A DNA stretch of 64,000 nt from Spiribacter curvatus (GCF_000485905.1 NC_022664.1:744001-808000), one strand, 5' to 3'; counted from the first letter of the stretch, positions 16,501-28,052 are shown. Notes: a model not told the origin generated them from the letters alone. A program made the numbers and translations.

Positions 16501-16577
16501 AGGCGCGTAGCTCAGTAGGTTAGAGCACCACCTTGACATGGTGGGGGTCGGTGGTTCGAATCCACTCGCGCCTACCA
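16501..16577 (+). tRNA. tRNA-Val (anticodon GAC)
   Basis: 77 nt including an encoded CCA. The acceptor AGGCGCG pairs with CGCGCCT. The D-arm is GCTCAGTAGGTTAGAGC, the anticodon arm CCACCTTGACATGGTGG with anticodon GAC, and the T-arm GGTTCGAATCC. It closely matches the E. coli tRNA-Val(GAC) body. Confidence 0.95.
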
Positions 16578-16638
16578 CATCCTGTCCGCCCATTGATGCA
16601 TGTGGCCTCTGGTATGGGTCACCACTGTGGAGTCCTTA

Positions 16639-18564
16639 ATGCCGCTCATCACCCTTCCTGACGGCAGTCAACGCGACTACGCCGAACCCCTCTCTGTACT
16701 CGACATCGCGCAGGACATTGGTGCCGGGCTTGCGAAGGCCACGGTGGCCGGCCGTGTCAACGGCACGCTCGTCGATGCCGTCGACCGCATTGACGAAGAT
16801 GCAGAGCTGCAGATCATTACGCCAAAGGATCCCGAAGGGCTGGAGATTATCCGCCATTCCTGCTGCCACCTGCTCGGACAGGCGGTCAAACAGCTGTATC
16901 CGGAAGCGCAGATGGCGATCGGCCCGGTTGTCGAGGGTGGGTACTACTACGACATCCGCTACGACGCGGGCTTCCATCCGGAAGATCTCGAGCAGATCGA
17001 AAAGCGGATGGCCGAGCTGATCGACCAGGACTATAACGTCATCAAGCACGTGACGCCGCGCTTCGAGGCGCTGCAGCTGTTCCGCGAGCGGGGCGAGAAC
17101 TACAAGGTCGAGCTGATCGAGAACCTGACTGACGTTGACTCCATGGCGCTCTACCACCATCAGGAGTATGTCGACATGTGTCTGGGCCCGCATGTGCCCA
17201 ACACGCGGTTTCTCAGGGCGTTCAAGCTCACCAAGCTGGCGGGCGCCTATTGGCGCGCCGATGCCAATAACGAGATGCTCCAGCGCATTTACGGGACGGC
17301 CTTCGCCGACCGCAAAGCCTTGAAGGCGCACCTTCAGTTCCTTGAGGAGGCGCAAAAGCGCGATCACCGTCGCATCGCCCGCAGTCAGGACCTCTTCCAC
17401 ATCCAGGAAGAGTCGCCGGGCATGGTGTTCTGGCATCCCAACGGCTGGCGGATCTATACCACGCTGCAGGACTATCTGCGCCGGCGTCTGTCAGCGCATG
17501 GCTATCAGGAGATCCGCACGCCCGAGCTGGTGGACCGCAGCCTCTGGGAGCGCTCCGGTCACTGGGAGAAGTTCCGCGAGGACATGTTCACCACCCACTC
17601 GGAGCATCGCGACTACGCGGTCAAGCCCATGAACTGTCCCTGTCACGTTCAGGTATACAACCAGGGGCTGAAGAGCTATCGGGATCTGCCGCTGCGGCTC
17701 TCGGAGTTTGGTAACTGTCATCGCAACGAGCCGTCGGGCACGCTGCATGGGCTGATGCGGGTGCGCAATTTCACCCAGGACGACGCGCATATCTTTTGCA
17801 CCGAAGATCAGCTTCAGGACGAGGTTTCAGCGTTTCTCGACCTCGCATTCAGCGTCTACCACGACTTCGGTTTCGACGACGTGCAGGTTGCGCTGTCCAC
17901 GCGGCCGCCAAAGCGCGTTGGCGAGGATGGGCTCTGGGATCGCGCGGAGGCCGCGCTTGAGCAGGCGCTCATCGCCAAGGATATGGATTTCACCATCAAT
18001 CCGGGGGAGGGCGCGTTCTACGGGCCCAAGATCGAGCTTGCCATGCGTGATTGCCTCAACCGGGTCTGGCAGTGCGGCACCATGCAGGTGGATTTCTCCA
18101 TGCCGGGTCGGCTCAGCGCGGAATATGTCACCGAGGGCGGTGATCGTGCGGTTCCGGTCATGCTGCATCGGGCCATCTTTGGATCATTCGAGCGCTTCAT
18201 CGGTGTGCTGACCGAGCACTACGGCGGCGACTGGCCGGTCTGGCTGGTGCCCACGCAGGTAGAGGTCGTGAATATCACCGATCGACAGTCGGAATATGCC
18301 CAAAGCATCCGGAAACAGTTGAGCGACCGGGGTTTTCGCGCCGAATGCGACTTGAGGAACGAGAAGATCGGCTTTAAGATCCGTGAACATACAATCAGAC
18401 GAGTACCGTATATGGTGGTCGTTGGTGATCAGGAGCGGGAATCCGGTCAGGTCGCGGTCCGTACGCGGGCGGGTGAAGACCTTGGCTCGATGTCGCTCGA
18501 GGCGTTCGTTGAGCGCCTGGATCATGATGTCGCCCGTTTGGGCCGAACGCTTGTGGAGGATTAA
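16639..18564 (+). CDS. thrS: threonyl-tRNA synthetase
   Basis: The start is ATG 16639 ([14 protein letters not shown]), the usual beginning of the N-terminal TGS domain; the open frame from 16600 adds an unrelated extension. The 641-residue class II enzyme shows the editing domain with [16 protein letters not shown], the catalytic core with [10 protein letters not shown] (zinc cysteine) and [15 protein letters not shown] (motif 2), and a C-terminal anticodon-binding domain ending in DHDVARLGR. It charges tRNA-Thr. It heads the translation operon: infC begins 3 nt after its stop. Confidence 0.97.
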   Translation: MPLITLPDGSQRDYAEPLSVLDIAQDIGAGLAKATVAGRVNGTLVDAVDRIDEDAELQIITPKDPEGLEIIRHSCCHLLGQAVKQLYPEAQMAIGPVVEGGYYYDIRYDAGFHPEDLEQIEKRMAELIDQDYNVIKHVTPRFEALQLFRERGENYKVELIENLTDVDSMALYHHQEYVDMCLGPHVPNTRFLRAFKLTKLAGAYWRADANNEMLQRIYGTAFADRKALKAHLQFLEEAQKRDHRRIARSQDLFHIQEESPGMVFWHPNGWRIYTTLQDYLRRRLSAHGYQEIRTPELVDRSLWERSGHWEKFREDMFTTHSEHRDYAVKPMNCPCHVQVYNQGLKSYRDLPLRLSEFGNCHRNEPSGTLHGLMRVRNFTQDDAHIFCTEDQLQDEVSAFLDLAFSVYHDFGFDDVQVALSTRPPKRVGEDGLWDRAEAALEQALIAKDMDFTINPGEGAFYGPKIELAMRDCLNRVWQCGTMQVDFSMPGRLSAEYVTEGGDRAVPVMLHRAIFGSFERFIGVLTEHYGGDWPVWLVPTQVEVVNITDRQSEYAQSIRKQLSDRGFRAECDLRNEKIGFKIREHTIRRVPYMVVVGDQERESGQVAVRTRAGEDLGSMSLEAFVERLDHDVARLGRTLVED

Positions 18565-18567
18565 AGC

Positions 18568-19128
18568 ATCGCTATACGCAGAAAGCCGGGGGCACGTCGC
18601 CAGCAGCCCGGCGCCGGCGAAAACCGGCGGATCAATGAAGACATCCAGGTTCCCCGCGTCCGCATGATCGACGAGAACGGCGAGCAGGTGGGTATCGTCG
18701 AGACCACTGAAGCCGTTGAACGGGCACAGGGCGTCAATCAGGACCTGGTCGAGCTGGATCCCAACGCCGATCCACCCGTCTGCCGGGTGATGGACTTCGG
18801 TAAATGGAAGTTCGAGCAGTCGAAGAAACAGCAGGCTGCCAAGAAGAAACAAAAGCAGATCCAGGTCAAGGAAGTGAAGTTCCGGCCGGGGACGGATGCC
18901 GGCGACTATGAGGTCAAGCTGCGTAACCTCAGGAAATTTCTCGAGGATGGCGATAAGGTCAAAGTGACCCTGCGCTTTCGCGGTCGGGAAATGGCGCATC
19001 AGGAGCTCGGCCTTGAGCTGTTGCAGCGGGTCGAGAAAGATCTCGAGGACGATGCCACCGTCGATCAACGCCCCAAGATGGAAGGCCGGTTGATGGTGAT
19101 GACGATGTCTCCCCGTAAGGGGAAATAG
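18568..19128 (+). CDS. infC: translation initiation factor IF-3, ATC start codon
   Basis: Conventional ATG starts only give an N-terminally clipped protein from 18664. The family sequence continues upstream in frame ([25 protein letters not shown]...VPRVRMID) to ATC 18568, which has GGAGGA at 18555-18560. A non-AUG start is the conserved hallmark of infC (AUU in E. coli) and lets IF-3 repress its own translation by proofreading initiation codons. The 186-residue product has both IF-3 domains joined by the Lys-rich linker ([20 protein letters not shown]). The gene follows thrS by 3 nt. Confidence 0.93.
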   Translation: MAIRRKPGARRQQPGAGENRRINEDIQVPRVRMIDENGEQVGIVETTEAVERAQGVNQDLVELDPNADPPVCRVMDFGKWKFEQSKKQQAAKKKQKQIQVKEVKFRPGTDAGDYEVKLRNLRKFLEDGDKVKVTLRFRGREMAHQELGLELLQRVEKDLEDDATVDQRPKMEGRLMVMTMSPRKGK

Positions 19129-19182
19129 CGGAGGTTTCGACCTCCGTCGGGTGAGCGCCCGGTCCGCCGGGTGTTCTTTTTT
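19129..19182 (+). terminator. tandem hairpins with T-run between infC and rpmI
   Basis: CGGAGGT-TTCG-ACCTCCG (19129-19146) starts one base after the infC stop and is a stable UUCG-loop hairpin. It is followed by CCCGG-TCCG-CCGGG (19158-19171) and TGTTCTTTTTT, the layout of an intrinsic terminator. As rpmI begins 22 nt further on, it may act as an attenuator or a partial terminator. Confidence 0.6.
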
Positions 19183-19203
19183 GTGGCAACGGAGAAACGG
19201 TTC

Positions 19204-19401
19204 ATGCCGAAGATCAAGACGAACCGTGGCGCCGCCAAGCGCTTCCGCAAGACCGCGAGCGGTCGTTATAAGCGGGCGCATGCCTTCCACAATCACATCC
19301 TGACCAAGAAGGATGCGAAGCGGAAGGTCGAGCTGCGTGCCACCACATTGGTTGCAAAGCAGGATACGCCGATGATTCGGCGGCTATTGCCCTACAGCTG
19401 A
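19204..19401 (+). CDS. rpmI: 50S ribosomal protein L35
   Basis: The start is ATG 19204 ([20 protein letters not shown]), the invariant L35 N-terminus; the open frame from 19171 begins inside the terminator T-run. 65 residues, highly basic, the normal length. In E. coli L20, the product of the next gene, represses translation of this gene through the infC-rpmI leader; here the leader holds two hairpins. GGAG lies about 9 nt before the start. Confidence 0.97.
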   Translation: MPKIKTNRGAAKRFRKTASGRYKRAHAFHNHILTKKDAKRKVELRATTLVAKQDTPMIRRLLPYS

Positions 19402-19429
19402 AACAAACTGAACAGAGAGGATTCTGAAG

Positions 19430-19786
19430 ATGGCCAGAGTCAAGCGTGGCGTCACCGCACGCCGCCGCCACAAGAAGGTCCTCGGCAAGGCGAAGGGTTA
19501 CTACGGTGCACGTCATAAGACGTTCAAGGTAGCTAATCAGGCGGTCATCAAGGCCGGCCAGTACGCCTACCGGGATCGCCGGGTCCGCAAGCGCGAGTTC
19601 CGTGCCCTGTGGATCCAGCGCATCAATGCCGCGGCCCGTATCAACGGGTTGTCTTATAGCCGGCTCATGAACGGTCTGAAACAGGCCGAGATTGAGGTGG
19701 ATCGGAAGATGCTCGCCGATATGGCGGTGCATGATGCCGCCGGCTTCAGCGCGATTGCCGAGCGCGCGAAGGCGGCGCTGGCGTAA
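19430..19786 (+). CDS. rplT: 50S ribosomal protein L20
   Basis: 118 residues, the normal length, with the conserved start [20 protein letters not shown] and [20 protein letters not shown]20 binds 23S rRNA early in large-subunit assembly and in several bacteria represses rpmI-rplT translation. An intrinsic terminator follows, before pheS. Confidence 0.98.
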   Translation: MARVKRGVTARRRHKKVLGKAKGYYGARHKTFKVANQAVIKAGQYAYRDRRVRKREFRALWIQRINAAARINGLSYSRLMNGLKQAEIEVDRKMLADMAVHDAAGFSAIAERAKAALA

Positions 19787-19798
19787 ACGTCCCGGTAA

Positions 19799-20881
<1,083 letters not shown>

Positions 20882-20890
20882 GAGCGCCGT

Positions 20891-23269
20891 ATGAGAATCA
20901 GCGAACGTTGGTTGAGTGAATGGGTGGCGCTGCCAGAGTCGACCCGCGAGTTGGCGGAGCGCCTGACCATGGCCGGTCTTGAAGTGGATTCCGTGGAGGC
21001 TGCCGCGCCCGCCTTCAGCGCGGTGGTGATCGGCGAGATCACGCACTGCGAGCCGCATCCGGACGCCGAGCGGTTGAAGGTCTGTACGGTGGAAGACGGC
21101 AGTGGCGAGGCAAAGACGGTGGTCTGCGGGGCGCCCAATGCTGCGGCCGGTCTGAAGGCCCCCTTCGCCCGCGTTGGTGCGCGCCTGCCGGCGGATATCA
21201 AGATCAAGGCGACCAAGCTCCGGGGCGTGAAGTCGTATGGCATGCTCTGCGCGGCGAAAGAGCTGGGTCTGTCCGAGGAGAGTGCCGGGCTGATGCCGCT
21301 TCCTACGCACGCGCCGGTGGGCCAGGACCTGCGGGAGTGGTTGGATCTCGATGACGCGGTTATTGAGGTGGAACTCACCCCCAACCGCAGTGATTGCCTG
21401 AGCATGGCGGGTGTGGCTCGGGAGGTCGGTGTGCTGACCGGCAATCCGGTGGCGTCGCCCGACGCCACTGCGATTGATGCGACGCATGATGCCACGCGGC
21501 CGGTCAGTCTCGAGCAGCCGACCGATTGCCCGCGCTACTGCGGTCGAGTCATCCGGGGAATCAATCCCGCTGCCAGGACACCGGTCTGGCTGGCTGAGCG
21601 GCTCCGGCGAGCCGGCATCCGGCCGCTCAGCCTGACAGTGGATATCACCAATTACCTGATGCTCGAGTTGGGCCAGCCCATGCATGCCTTCGATAAGGCG
21701 GCATTGAGCGGCGGTATCCGGGTGCGTCATGCCGATGAGGGCGAGTCGCTCACACTGCTGAATGGGGAATCAGTGGCGCTGACGGCCGGCACTCTGGTGA
21801 TCGCCGATCACGAGCGACCCGTTGCGATCGCCGGAGTGATGGGGGGGCAGGAGACAGCGGTCAGTGAAGCGACCACGGATCTGTTCCTTGAGGCCGCGTT
21901 CTTCGCACCGGCTGCCATCGCCGGTCGCGCGCGTGAGTATGGACTGCATACCGACTCCTCGCATCGTTTTGAGCGCGGCGTGGATCCGCAGCGCTGCCGC
22001 GATGCCATCGAGCGCGCGACGGCGCTCATCATCGCCCATGCTGGCGGTGACCCGGGCCCTGTCATCGAGGCAGTGGAGGCCGATCATTTGCCCGCGACCC
22101 GCTCGGTCAGCGTGCGTCCGAAACGTGTGAATGCATTGCTGGGAACGGCGATCGCGCCGGAGACCATGGAGGAAACCCTCAGTCGTCTGGGGATGCCGCC
22201 GCGTGCGGATGGCGATACCTGGTGGGTCGAGTCGCCGAGCTGGCGATTCGACATCGCGCGTGAGGTTGATCTGATCGAGGAAATCGCCCGAATCCATGGC
22301 TATGATCGACTGCCGACGCGGCGTACGGCATTACCGGCGTCGATTCCCGCGCAGTCGGAGTCAGACATCGCGCTGGGCCGACTGCGGGCGTTGCTGGTGG
22401 ATCGGGGCTTTCACGAAGCGATCACCTACAGTTTCGTGCCCGCGGATCTGCAGGCACGGCTCGACCCTGAGCACTCGCCTCTGGCGCTCGCCAATCCGCT
22501 CTCGAGTGATATGGGCGTGATGCGCAGCTCGCTCTGGCCTGGTTTGATCCGCGCGGCGATGCATAACCGCAACCGCCAGATGACGCGTGTTCGGCTGTTC
22601 GAGGCGGGATTGCGGTTTCGTGGCGGGCTTGAAACGCTGGAGCAGACACCGATGATCGCCGGAGTGGTCACCGGCCCGGCGACGCCCCAGCACTGGGATC
22701 AGTCCGATCGTCCGGCCGATTTCTTCGATGTCAAAGGTGATGTCGAGGCGCTCCTGGCGTTGGCGGGGCCGGCCCATCGCTGCCGCTTCGAGTCGGCCGT
22801 TCATCCCGCCCTGCACCCGGGTCAGTCGGCGCGTATTGTCTGCGATGATCGAGTCGTTGGCTGGGTCGGTGCGCTGCACCCGGAACAGGCCCGGGCGCTG
22901 GATCTGGACGGGCGCGTCTATCTCTTCGAGCTCGAGCAGTCGGCGTTTCACGATCGCGCCCTGCCGGCGTTCAGTGCCCTCTCTCGCTACCCGTCCATTC
23001 GCCGTGACCTGGCCGTTGTGGTGGCGGAATCGGTCTCCGCGGATGCGGTGCGTGACTGCATTACCGCTGCTGCGGGGGATGTGCTGGAGTCGGTTGATCT
23101 GTTTGACGTCTACCGTGGAAAAGGTGTTACCGAAGGGTGCAAAAGCCTCGCTATGGGATTGATATTGCAGGATAAATCCCGCACTCTTACGGACGATGAG
23201 GTGGATGCGGTGCAGCAGGCCGTGGTCCGCTCGCTGGCCGACACACTGAACGCGGAACTGAGGGAGTAG
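20891..23269 (+). CDS. pheT: phenylalanyl-tRNA synthetase beta subunit
   Basis: 792 residues, the usual bacterial length. Domains run in order: an EMAP-like tRNA-binding OB fold (about 40-150, [21 protein letters not shown]), the B3/B4 editing region, B5 (about 400-475), a catalytic-like core and the C-terminal ferredoxin-fold anticodon-binding domain ([18 protein letters not shown] onward). It edits mischarged Tyr-tRNA and binds the anticodon. The end is 7 nt before ihfA. Confidence 0.97.
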   Translation: MRISERWLSEWVALPESTRELAERLTMAGLEVDSVEAAAPAFSAVVIGEITHCEPHPDAERLKVCTVEDGSGEAKTVVCGAPNAAAGLKAPFARVGARLPADIKIKATKLRGVKSYGMLCAAKELGLSEESAGLMPLPTHAPVGQDLREWLDLDDAVIEVELTPNRSDCLSMAGVAREVGVLTGNPVASPDATAIDATHDATRPVSLEQPTDCPRYCGRVIRGINPAARTPVWLAERLRRAGIRPLSLTVDITNYLMLELGQPMHAFDKAALSGGIRVRHADEGESLTLLNGESVALTAGTLVIADHERPVAIAGVMGGQETAVSEATTDLFLEAAFFAPAAIAGRAREYGLHTDSSHRFERGVDPQRCRDAIERATALIIAHAGGDPGPVIEAVEADHLPATRSVSVRPKRVNALLGTAIAPETMEETLSRLGMPPRADGDTWWVESPSWRFDIAREVDLIEEIARIHGYDRLPTRRTALPASIPAQSESDIALGRLRALLVDRGFHEAITYSFVPADLQARLDPEHSPLALANPLSSDMGVMRSSLWPGLIRAAMHNRNRQMTRVRLFEAGLRFRGGLETLEQTPMIAGVVTGPATPQHWDQSDRPADFFDVKGDVEALLALAGPAHRCRFESAVHPALHPGQSARIVCDDRVVGWVGALHPEQARALDLDGRVYLFELEQSAFHDRALPAFSALSRYPSIRRDLAVVVAESVSADAVRDCITAAAGDVLESVDLFDVYRGKGVTEGCKSLAMGLILQDKSRTLTDDEVDAVQQAVVRSLADTLNAELRE

Positions 23270-23276
23270 GGCAGGC

Positions 23277-23576
23277 ATGGCGCTGACCAAGGCCGATATG
23301 GCCGAGCGGCTTTTCGAGGAGGTGGGTCTGAATAAGCGCGAGGCCAAAGAGTTGGTGGAGAGCTTTTTCGAAGAGATCCGCCAGGCGCTGGAGGCGGGGA
23401 CACCCGTCAAGCTGTCGGGATTTGGCAACTTTGATCTGCGTGATAAGAGTGAGCGGCCGGGCCGCAACCCCAAGACGGGTGAGGAGATCCCCATCTCGGC
23501 GCGCCGTGTGGTGACATTCCGTCCGGGGCAGAAGCTCAAGGCCCGGGTAGAGGCGTATGCCGGACACGAGCAGTAG
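23277..23576 (+). CDS. ihfA: integration host factor subunit alpha
   Basis: 99 residues of the HU/IHF fold, starting [20 protein letters not shown] and with the DNA-inserting beta-arm [20 protein letters not shown] carrying the proline that intercalates. IHF alpha pairs with IHF beta to bend DNA sharply. Its position behind pheT is conserved in gammaproteobacteria. It overlaps the next gene by 20 nt. Confidence 0.96.
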   Translation: MALTKADMAERLFEEVGLNKREAKELVESFFEEIRQALEAGTPVKLSGFGNFDLRDKSERPGRNPKTGEEIPISARRVVTFRPGQKLKARVEAYAGHEQ

Positions 23577-23913
23577 CGAAACGCTTCCGCCGATTCCAGC
23601 CAAGCGTTACTTCACGATCGGCGAGGTGAGTGAGCTTTGCGCGGTCAAGCCGCATGTATTGCGCTACTGGGAGCAGGAGTTCAGCCAGCTCAGCCCGGTG
23701 AAGCGCCGCGGCAATCGGCGTTACTACCAGCGCCAGGATGTCATCCTTATCCGCCAGATCCGGGGGCTGTTATACCTCCAGGGCTTTACCATTGGGGGCG
23801 CCCGTCAGCAGCTCTCCGGCGAGTCGGCTCGCGATGACGCGAATCAGCGCCAACAGGTGGTGCGCCAGCTCCGCACGGAGCTTGAGGCATTGCTGAGCGA
23901 GCTCAAACGCTGA
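23557..23913 (+). CDS. MerR-family transcriptional regulator
   Basis: 118 residues. The N-terminal winged helix-turn-helix reads [20 protein letters not shown] with WEQEF, the MerR signature, followed by a short coiled coil ([19 protein letters not shown]). No metal-binding cysteines or effector domain are present. A small MerR gene overlapping the end of ihfA is a very common arrangement in gammaproteobacteria; its target is unknown. Confidence 0.9.
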   Translation: MPDTSSSETLPPIPAKRYFTIGEVSELCAVKPHVLRYWEQEFSQLSPVKRRGNRRYYQRQDVILIRQIRGLLYLQGFTIGGARQQLSGESARDDANQRQQVVRQLRTELEALLSELKR

Positions 23914-23940
23914 GGCCAGGCCCCCTGGCGTCTGGCCTCA
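23911..23940 (+). terminator. strong hairpin at the end of the translation operon
   Basis: TGAGGCCAG (23911-23919) and CTGGCCTCA (23932-23940) form a perfect 9-bp stem with a 12-nt loop that begins at the merR-type stop codon. There is no T-run after it, so termination is inferred from position and stability. Confidence 0.5.
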
Positions 23941-23970
23941 GGGCGACGCCTGTTGTATGATTCCGTCAGT

Positions 23971-24047
23971 CGGGGCGTAGCGCAGCCTGGTAGCGCATCT
24001 GCATGGGGTGCAGAGGGTCGCAGGTTCAAATCCTGCCGTCCCGACCA
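23971..24047 (+). tRNA. tRNA-Pro (anticodon GGG)
   Basis: 77 nt including encoded CCA. The acceptor CGGGGCG pairs with CGTCCCG. The anticodon arm is TCTGC-ATGGGGT-GCAGA with anticodon GGG, and the T-arm AGGTTCAAATCCT is intact. A TATGAT at 23956-23961 could be its -10 element. Confidence 0.94.
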
Positions 24048-24158
24048 TTCATTTCCTGCCAGCACGGCCCGTCAATGCACGGCCTGCCTTGTGTTCTTCC
24101 ACGTCGATCGGTCATGCTCCCGCCGCAAATCTGTAAGGCGGAACAAGAGGATGACGGG

Positions 24159-25208
24159 ATGACGGGCGATATCGTGACTGAGCGACTCAACGAAGGGCCG
24201 CTTGTCTGTGCGGAGGGATTCCTCTTTGAACTCGAGCGGCGCGGTTATCTGTCCGCGGGCGAGTTCGTGCCGGAAGTCGCATTGCTCCGCCCCGACGCGC
24301 TGGAGACCCTGCACCGGGATTTCCAGCATGCCGGCTCGGATATCGTCCAGGCGTTCACCTATAACGGTCACCGCGAGAAGATGCGCGTCATCGGCAGGGA
24401 AGACCGTCTCGAGCCCCTCAATCGAGCGGCGCTGAAGATCGCCCGCCGTGTAGCCGATGACCAGCCCGGTAACCTGATGGCAGGCAACATCTCCAACACC
24501 AACATCTGGGATCCGGAGGACCCACGGGTCCAGGACGATGTCCGTGCGATGTTCGATGAGATGGTCGGATGGTCGGTGGAAGAGGGCGCTGATCTGATGA
24601 TCGGTGAGACGTTCTATTACGCGGGCGAGGCCCAGGCGGCGCTCGAGGTCATCCGTCGCCATGGCCTGCCAGCGGTTATTACGCTGGCGCCGATGGCGGA
24701 GAACCGCATGATGGATGGCCCAGGCATTGTCGAGACCTGCGTCGCGCTCGAGCAGGCCGGCGCAAGCGTGGTCGGCATGAACTGCTTTCGCGGGCCGGAT
24801 ACGATGATGCCGTGGATCAAGCAGATCCGCGACGCCGTCTCCTGTCATGTCGCGGCACTGCCGGTCGCCTATCGGACAACCGATCAGGAGCCGACCTTCT
24901 TCAGCCTGACCGACACCCCCGCCTGTAGCTGTCCGTCGCCCCATGGTCGGCCTTTCCCGACCGCACTGGATCCGCTTTTCTGCAATCGTTATGAAATCGG
25001 TGCCTTCGCCCATGATGCCTACGCCATGGGCGTGAGCTATCTCGGCGTATGCTGCGGGGCGGCGCCCATGCATATCCGCGAGGTTGCAATGGCGATCGGC
25101 CATCAGCCCGAGGCGGCTGCATTCGCGGAGCGGATGGAAAACCACTTCATGTATGGCTCCCACAACCGGCTGCCCGCCCATATTCGAGCGCTGGGCGAGA
25201 GGGCCTGA
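24159..25208 (+). CDS. betaine-homocysteine S-methyltransferase-like protein
   Basis: The start is ATG 24159, preceded by GAGG at 24147-24150; the open frame from 24003 begins inside tRNA-Pro. The 349-residue protein is a homocysteine S-methyltransferase barrel with the three zinc cysteines in VGMNCF and GVCCGAAP. The overall text (CAEGFLFELERRGYL, DIVQAFTYNGHREKMRV, ALPVAYRTTDQEPTFF) is closest to BHMT, which takes a methyl group from glycine betaine to make methionine. In a halophile that accumulates betaine this would link osmolyte use to methionine. A different methyl donor cannot be excluded. Confidence 0.8.
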   Translation: MTGDIVTERLNEGPLVCAEGFLFELERRGYLSAGEFVPEVALLRPDALETLHRDFQHAGSDIVQAFTYNGHREKMRVIGREDRLEPLNRAALKIARRVADDQPGNLMAGNISNTNIWDPEDPRVQDDVRAMFDEMVGWSVEEGADLMIGETFYYAGEAQAALEVIRRHGLPAVITLAPMAENRMMDGPGIVETCVALEQAGASVVGMNCFRGPDTMMPWIKQIRDAVSCHVAALPVAYRTTDQEPTFFSLTDTPACSCPSPHGRPFPTALDPLFCNRYEIGAFAHDAYAMGVSYLGVCCGAAPMHIREVAMAIGHQPEAAAFAERMENHFMYGSHNRLPAHIRALGERA

Positions 25209-25271
25209 CGCTCGCGCGTGTCTCTACCGATCACGGCTGCGCGGGTGATATCCTTTAAGCCAGTCGGCAGT

Positions 25272-26753
25272 ATGGTGAGTGGGGATCGACTGAACAACAT
25301 GTCCAATTTCTACCGGTTTGGCGGCGCGCTACTCGCGTCCCTGTCCCGTCTGCAGCAACGGCTTCGTAAGCCGTTACGCTCCCTGCGGGTGGGATCCGAA
25401 CAGACTGGTGGCGGGGTTGTTGGCGGGACGGGCCGGTGCCGACTGACCGACTCAGAGCGCACGTTGCTCGAGCGCTACAGTCGGTTCGCGGATAATCTCC
25501 CTGGTGTGCTTTTTGAATTGCGGATGGACGGCGAGGGCCACACCTCCTTTCCCTATATCTCCGAGCGTGTGATCGATCTCTGCGGCTGCTCGGCGGAGGC
25601 GGCAATGGCGGATTCAGACGTGATTTTCGGACTGATGGACCCCACCGATCGAGAACGGATATTCGACGAAGCCCAGCGCTCTCGGCAGGATTTGTCGTTG
25701 TGGGACTCGGTTTTCCGGATCAATACGCCGCATAACGGCGAACGATCGCTCCATGGTCGCTCAACACCGGCTACCCACAAGGGGGAGGACGGCGTTGTCA
25801 CGTGGTACGGCTACATCGAGGATGTGACTGAATTCCAGCGCGCGCAGGACCGTTTGAAGCAGGCCGCAGAGGTCTTCGAGGCAACCCGTGAGGGCATCGT
25901 GATTACCGATGCCACACATCACGTCGTTGAGGTGAACCGAGCGCTGAGCCAGCTGCTCGGCTACTCCGCCCGGGAGTTTGCTGGAAAACCGATCGAGCAG
26001 CTCTTCTTTCCGGTGCAGCGTGAGACCCTCGTGCCTGCCATTAAAGATGAAATCGATGCGGCTCAGGGGGCGTGGAGTCGTGATATCACGCTCCGCGCCA
26101 AATCCGGCGCGCCTGTCGAGGTCGAGGCATTCGTAACGCGACTCCGCAACGAGGAGTCAGGGGCGGTCCGGCATGTCGCGCTCCTCCATGACATCAGTGA
26201 ACGGATCAAATACCAGGCCGAGCTCGAACGGCTCGCGAGCTTTGATGCTCTGACCGGCCTCCCGAATCGACGACTCCTGACCGATCGCCTCGACCAGGCC
26301 GTGGCTCAGGCGCAGCGCTCGGGGGAATCCTTTGTGGTGTGCATGCTCGATCTGGATCACTTCAAGCCCGTGAACGACAGCTATGGCCATGAGGTGGGCG
26401 ATGAGGCATTACGGACGGTCTCAAGCCGACTTGTGCACACCCTGCGCGATGAGGACACGGTCGCGCGACTCGGTGGCGATGAATTCGTGCTCGTCATTCG
26501 GGGCTATCGCGGTGGCGATTCGGTATTCAAGCGGATCCTCGCCAGCTTACGGGAGCCGCTCAGGTTTGCCGGTATCAGCGGGGCGGCGCGGGTGACCGGT
26601 AGCCTGGGTGCCGCTGTGTTCGATGCGGGCGAGCCACTGGATGGCGATCAACTGATCCGGCGCGCCGATCAGGCCTCATACCGGGCCAAGTCCAGCGGAG
26701 GGGATCGGGTGGTGTTCTTCGAATCCATGCAAGCGGAGCCGTCAGGCCAATGA
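25272..26753 (+). CDS. PAS-PAS-GGDEF diguanylate cyclase
   Basis: I choose ATG 25272; GTG 25218 and ATG 25299 are also possible. After a basic N-terminal stretch come two PAS domains (about 65-190 and 205-315) and a GGDEF domain ending near the C-terminus. The active site is canonical GGDEF (RLGGDEFVLV), with Asp and Asn of the nucleotide site in DLDHFKPVNDSYGHEVGD. An RxxD inhibitory site (RDED) lies five residues before it, so product feedback is expected. There is no membrane helix, so the sensor is cytoplasmic. Its stop overlaps the next cyclase start as ATGA. Confidence 0.9.
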   Translation: MVSGDRLNNMSNFYRFGGALLASLSRLQQRLRKPLRSLRVGSEQTGGGVVGGTGRCRLTDSERTLLERYSRFADNLPGVLFELRMDGEGHTSFPYISERVIDLCGCSAEAAMADSDVIFGLMDPTDRERIFDEAQRSRQDLSLWDSVFRINTPHNGERSLHGRSTPATHKGEDGVVTWYGYIEDVTEFQRAQDRLKQAAEVFEATREGIVITDATHHVVEVNRALSQLLGYSAREFAGKPIEQLFFPVQRETLVPAIKDEIDAAQGAWSRDITLRAKSGAPVEVEAFVTRLRNEESGAVRHVALLHDISERIKYQAELERLASFDALTGLPNRRLLTDRLDQAVAQAQRSGESFVVCMLDLDHFKPVNDSYGHEVGDEALRTVSSRLVHTLRDEDTVARLGGDEFVLVIRGYRGGDSVFKRILASLREPLRFAGISGAARVTGSLGAAVFDAGEPLDGDQLIRRADQASYRAKSSGGDRVVFFESMQAEPSGQ

Positions 26754-28045
26754 GCAAAACCCCGTCGCTCGACGTCAGCCCGGCCGATCCAATGAACGAT
26801 CCGGCAGCGCTGGTTGGTGTTATTGAACAGATCTTCGACTCGGTGCTGATCACGACCACCGATCTTGAGCTACCTGGTCCTGCGATTGTCTATGCCAATT
26901 CCGCTTTCTGCGCAAAGACCGGTTATTCAGCGGCCGAACTGATCGGTCAGACGCCCCGCATCCTCCAGGGGTCGGGCACCGACCAGGCAGTCCTGGAGCG
27001 GCTGAAGCACAATCTCCTCAATGGTGAGTTCTTTGAGGGCTGTACCGTCAATTACCGAAAGAATGGCGAGCCCTACATGGTTCGCTGGAACATTCGGCCC
27101 TACTTCAGCGAGCAGCAGAACCGCTCCTACTACATCTCTGTCCAGCGTGAGGTGACCCGTGAAGTCGCGCTTGAGCAGACGCATCAACGCGTGGTTGAAA
27201 GCGTTGTCGAGGGGATTATCGCCGTCGATCCGAGTGGTCATGTGACGCTCGTCAACCCTGCGGGTCAGACGATCCTTGGCAAGCCTGATCAGGCGGCGTG
27301 GATAGGCGAGAGTTGGCAGGTGCTGTTTGGGTCACTCTCGAGTGATGATGTGACCGATCTCGTCCAGCCGATCACCCGCGTGCTGCAAACCGGCGCAACG
27401 CTGACTGGTCATCGCAGTCAGATCAAACGCCCGGACGGGAGTCTGCTTGATATTGAGATGTCCGTGACGCCCTTGCAACTGTCGCCGGACAGTGAACTGG
27501 GTTGCGTGATCATCCTTCGCGACAATACCGATCAGCGGCGGTTTGAAAAGCGCCTCTGGAATGCCGCCAACCGCGATGCCCTGACGCAGGCCTACAGCCG
27601 GCGGTTCGGCGATGAAATCATCGCCCGCGAAATCCAGCGCGCTGAAGCCGATCAGACGCCACTGGCGCTCGTTTATTTCGATATCGACTATTTCAAGAGC
27701 GTCAACGACACCCATGGTCACGATGCGGGCGACTATGTCCTCAAGACCCTCGTTGCCACGGTGACTGATCGCCTGCGTCAAACCGACTATCTGATTCGTT
27801 GGGGGGGTGAGGAGTTCGTTGTCATTCTGCCCGCCACCACGGGGGAAATGGCCATGACCGTCGCCGAGGCCATTCGGCTCAGGGTGGCGTCCACCGAGCT
27901 CGACCATGGGCTGGGGCATGTTGAAATCTCCGCCGGTGTTGCCCAGTACCAGCTCCATGAGGGGTTTCGAGCGTGGTTCCGGCGCGCTGACGAAGCGCTC
28001 TATGAGGCCAAGGGGGCAGGGCGGAATCAGGTCCACAGCGCCTGA
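26750..28045 (+). CDS. diguanylate cyclase with LOV-like PAS lacking the photoactive cysteine
   Basis: 431 residues: an N-terminal PAS (about 20-145), a second PAS (about 150-260) and a GGDEF domain with active motif GGEEF (RWGGEEFVVIL) and an RxxD inhibitory site (RQTD) five residues before it. The first PAS follows the LOV pattern closely (YANSAFCAKTGYSAAELIGQ, then TPRILQGSGT and NYRKNGEPYMVRW). Where LOV photoreceptors have GRNCRFLQG this protein has GQTPRILQG, so the flavin-binding cysteine is a proline and no photoadduct is possible. It is translationally coupled to the cyclase before it. Confidence 0.88.
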   Translation: MSKTPSLDVSPADPMNDPAALVGVIEQIFDSVLITTTDLELPGPAIVYANSAFCAKTGYSAAELIGQTPRILQGSGTDQAVLERLKHNLLNGEFFEGCTVNYRKNGEPYMVRWNIRPYFSEQQNRSYYISVQREVTREVALEQTHQRVVESVVEGIIAVDPSGHVTLVNPAGQTILGKPDQAAWIGESWQVLFGSLSSDDVTDLVQPITRVLQTGATLTGHRSQIKRPDGSLLDIEMSVTPLQLSPDSELGCVIILRDNTDQRRFEKRLWNAANRDALTQAYSRRFGDEIIAREIQRAEADQTPLALVYFDIDYFKSVNDTHGHDAGDYVLKTLVATVTDRLRQTDYLIRWGGEEFVVILPATTGEMAMTVAEAIRLRVASTELDHGLGHVEISAGVAQYQLHEGFRAWFRRADEALYEAKGAGRNQVHSA

Positions 28046-28052
28046 GCGGTGG

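Noticed and set aside
16382-16509. Short plus-strand frame after the GGAGG in the inverted repeat loop
   Set aside because: It runs through the tRNA promoter into the tRNA and has no plausible protein features.
16354-16593. Minus-strand frame with GASGFEPPTPTMSRWCSNLL text
   Set aside because: It is the antisense translation of tRNA-Val, a known artefact.
23953-24162. Reading frame with GVAQPGSASAWGAEGRRFKS text
   Set aside because: This is the translation of tRNA-Pro, a well-known annotation artefact.
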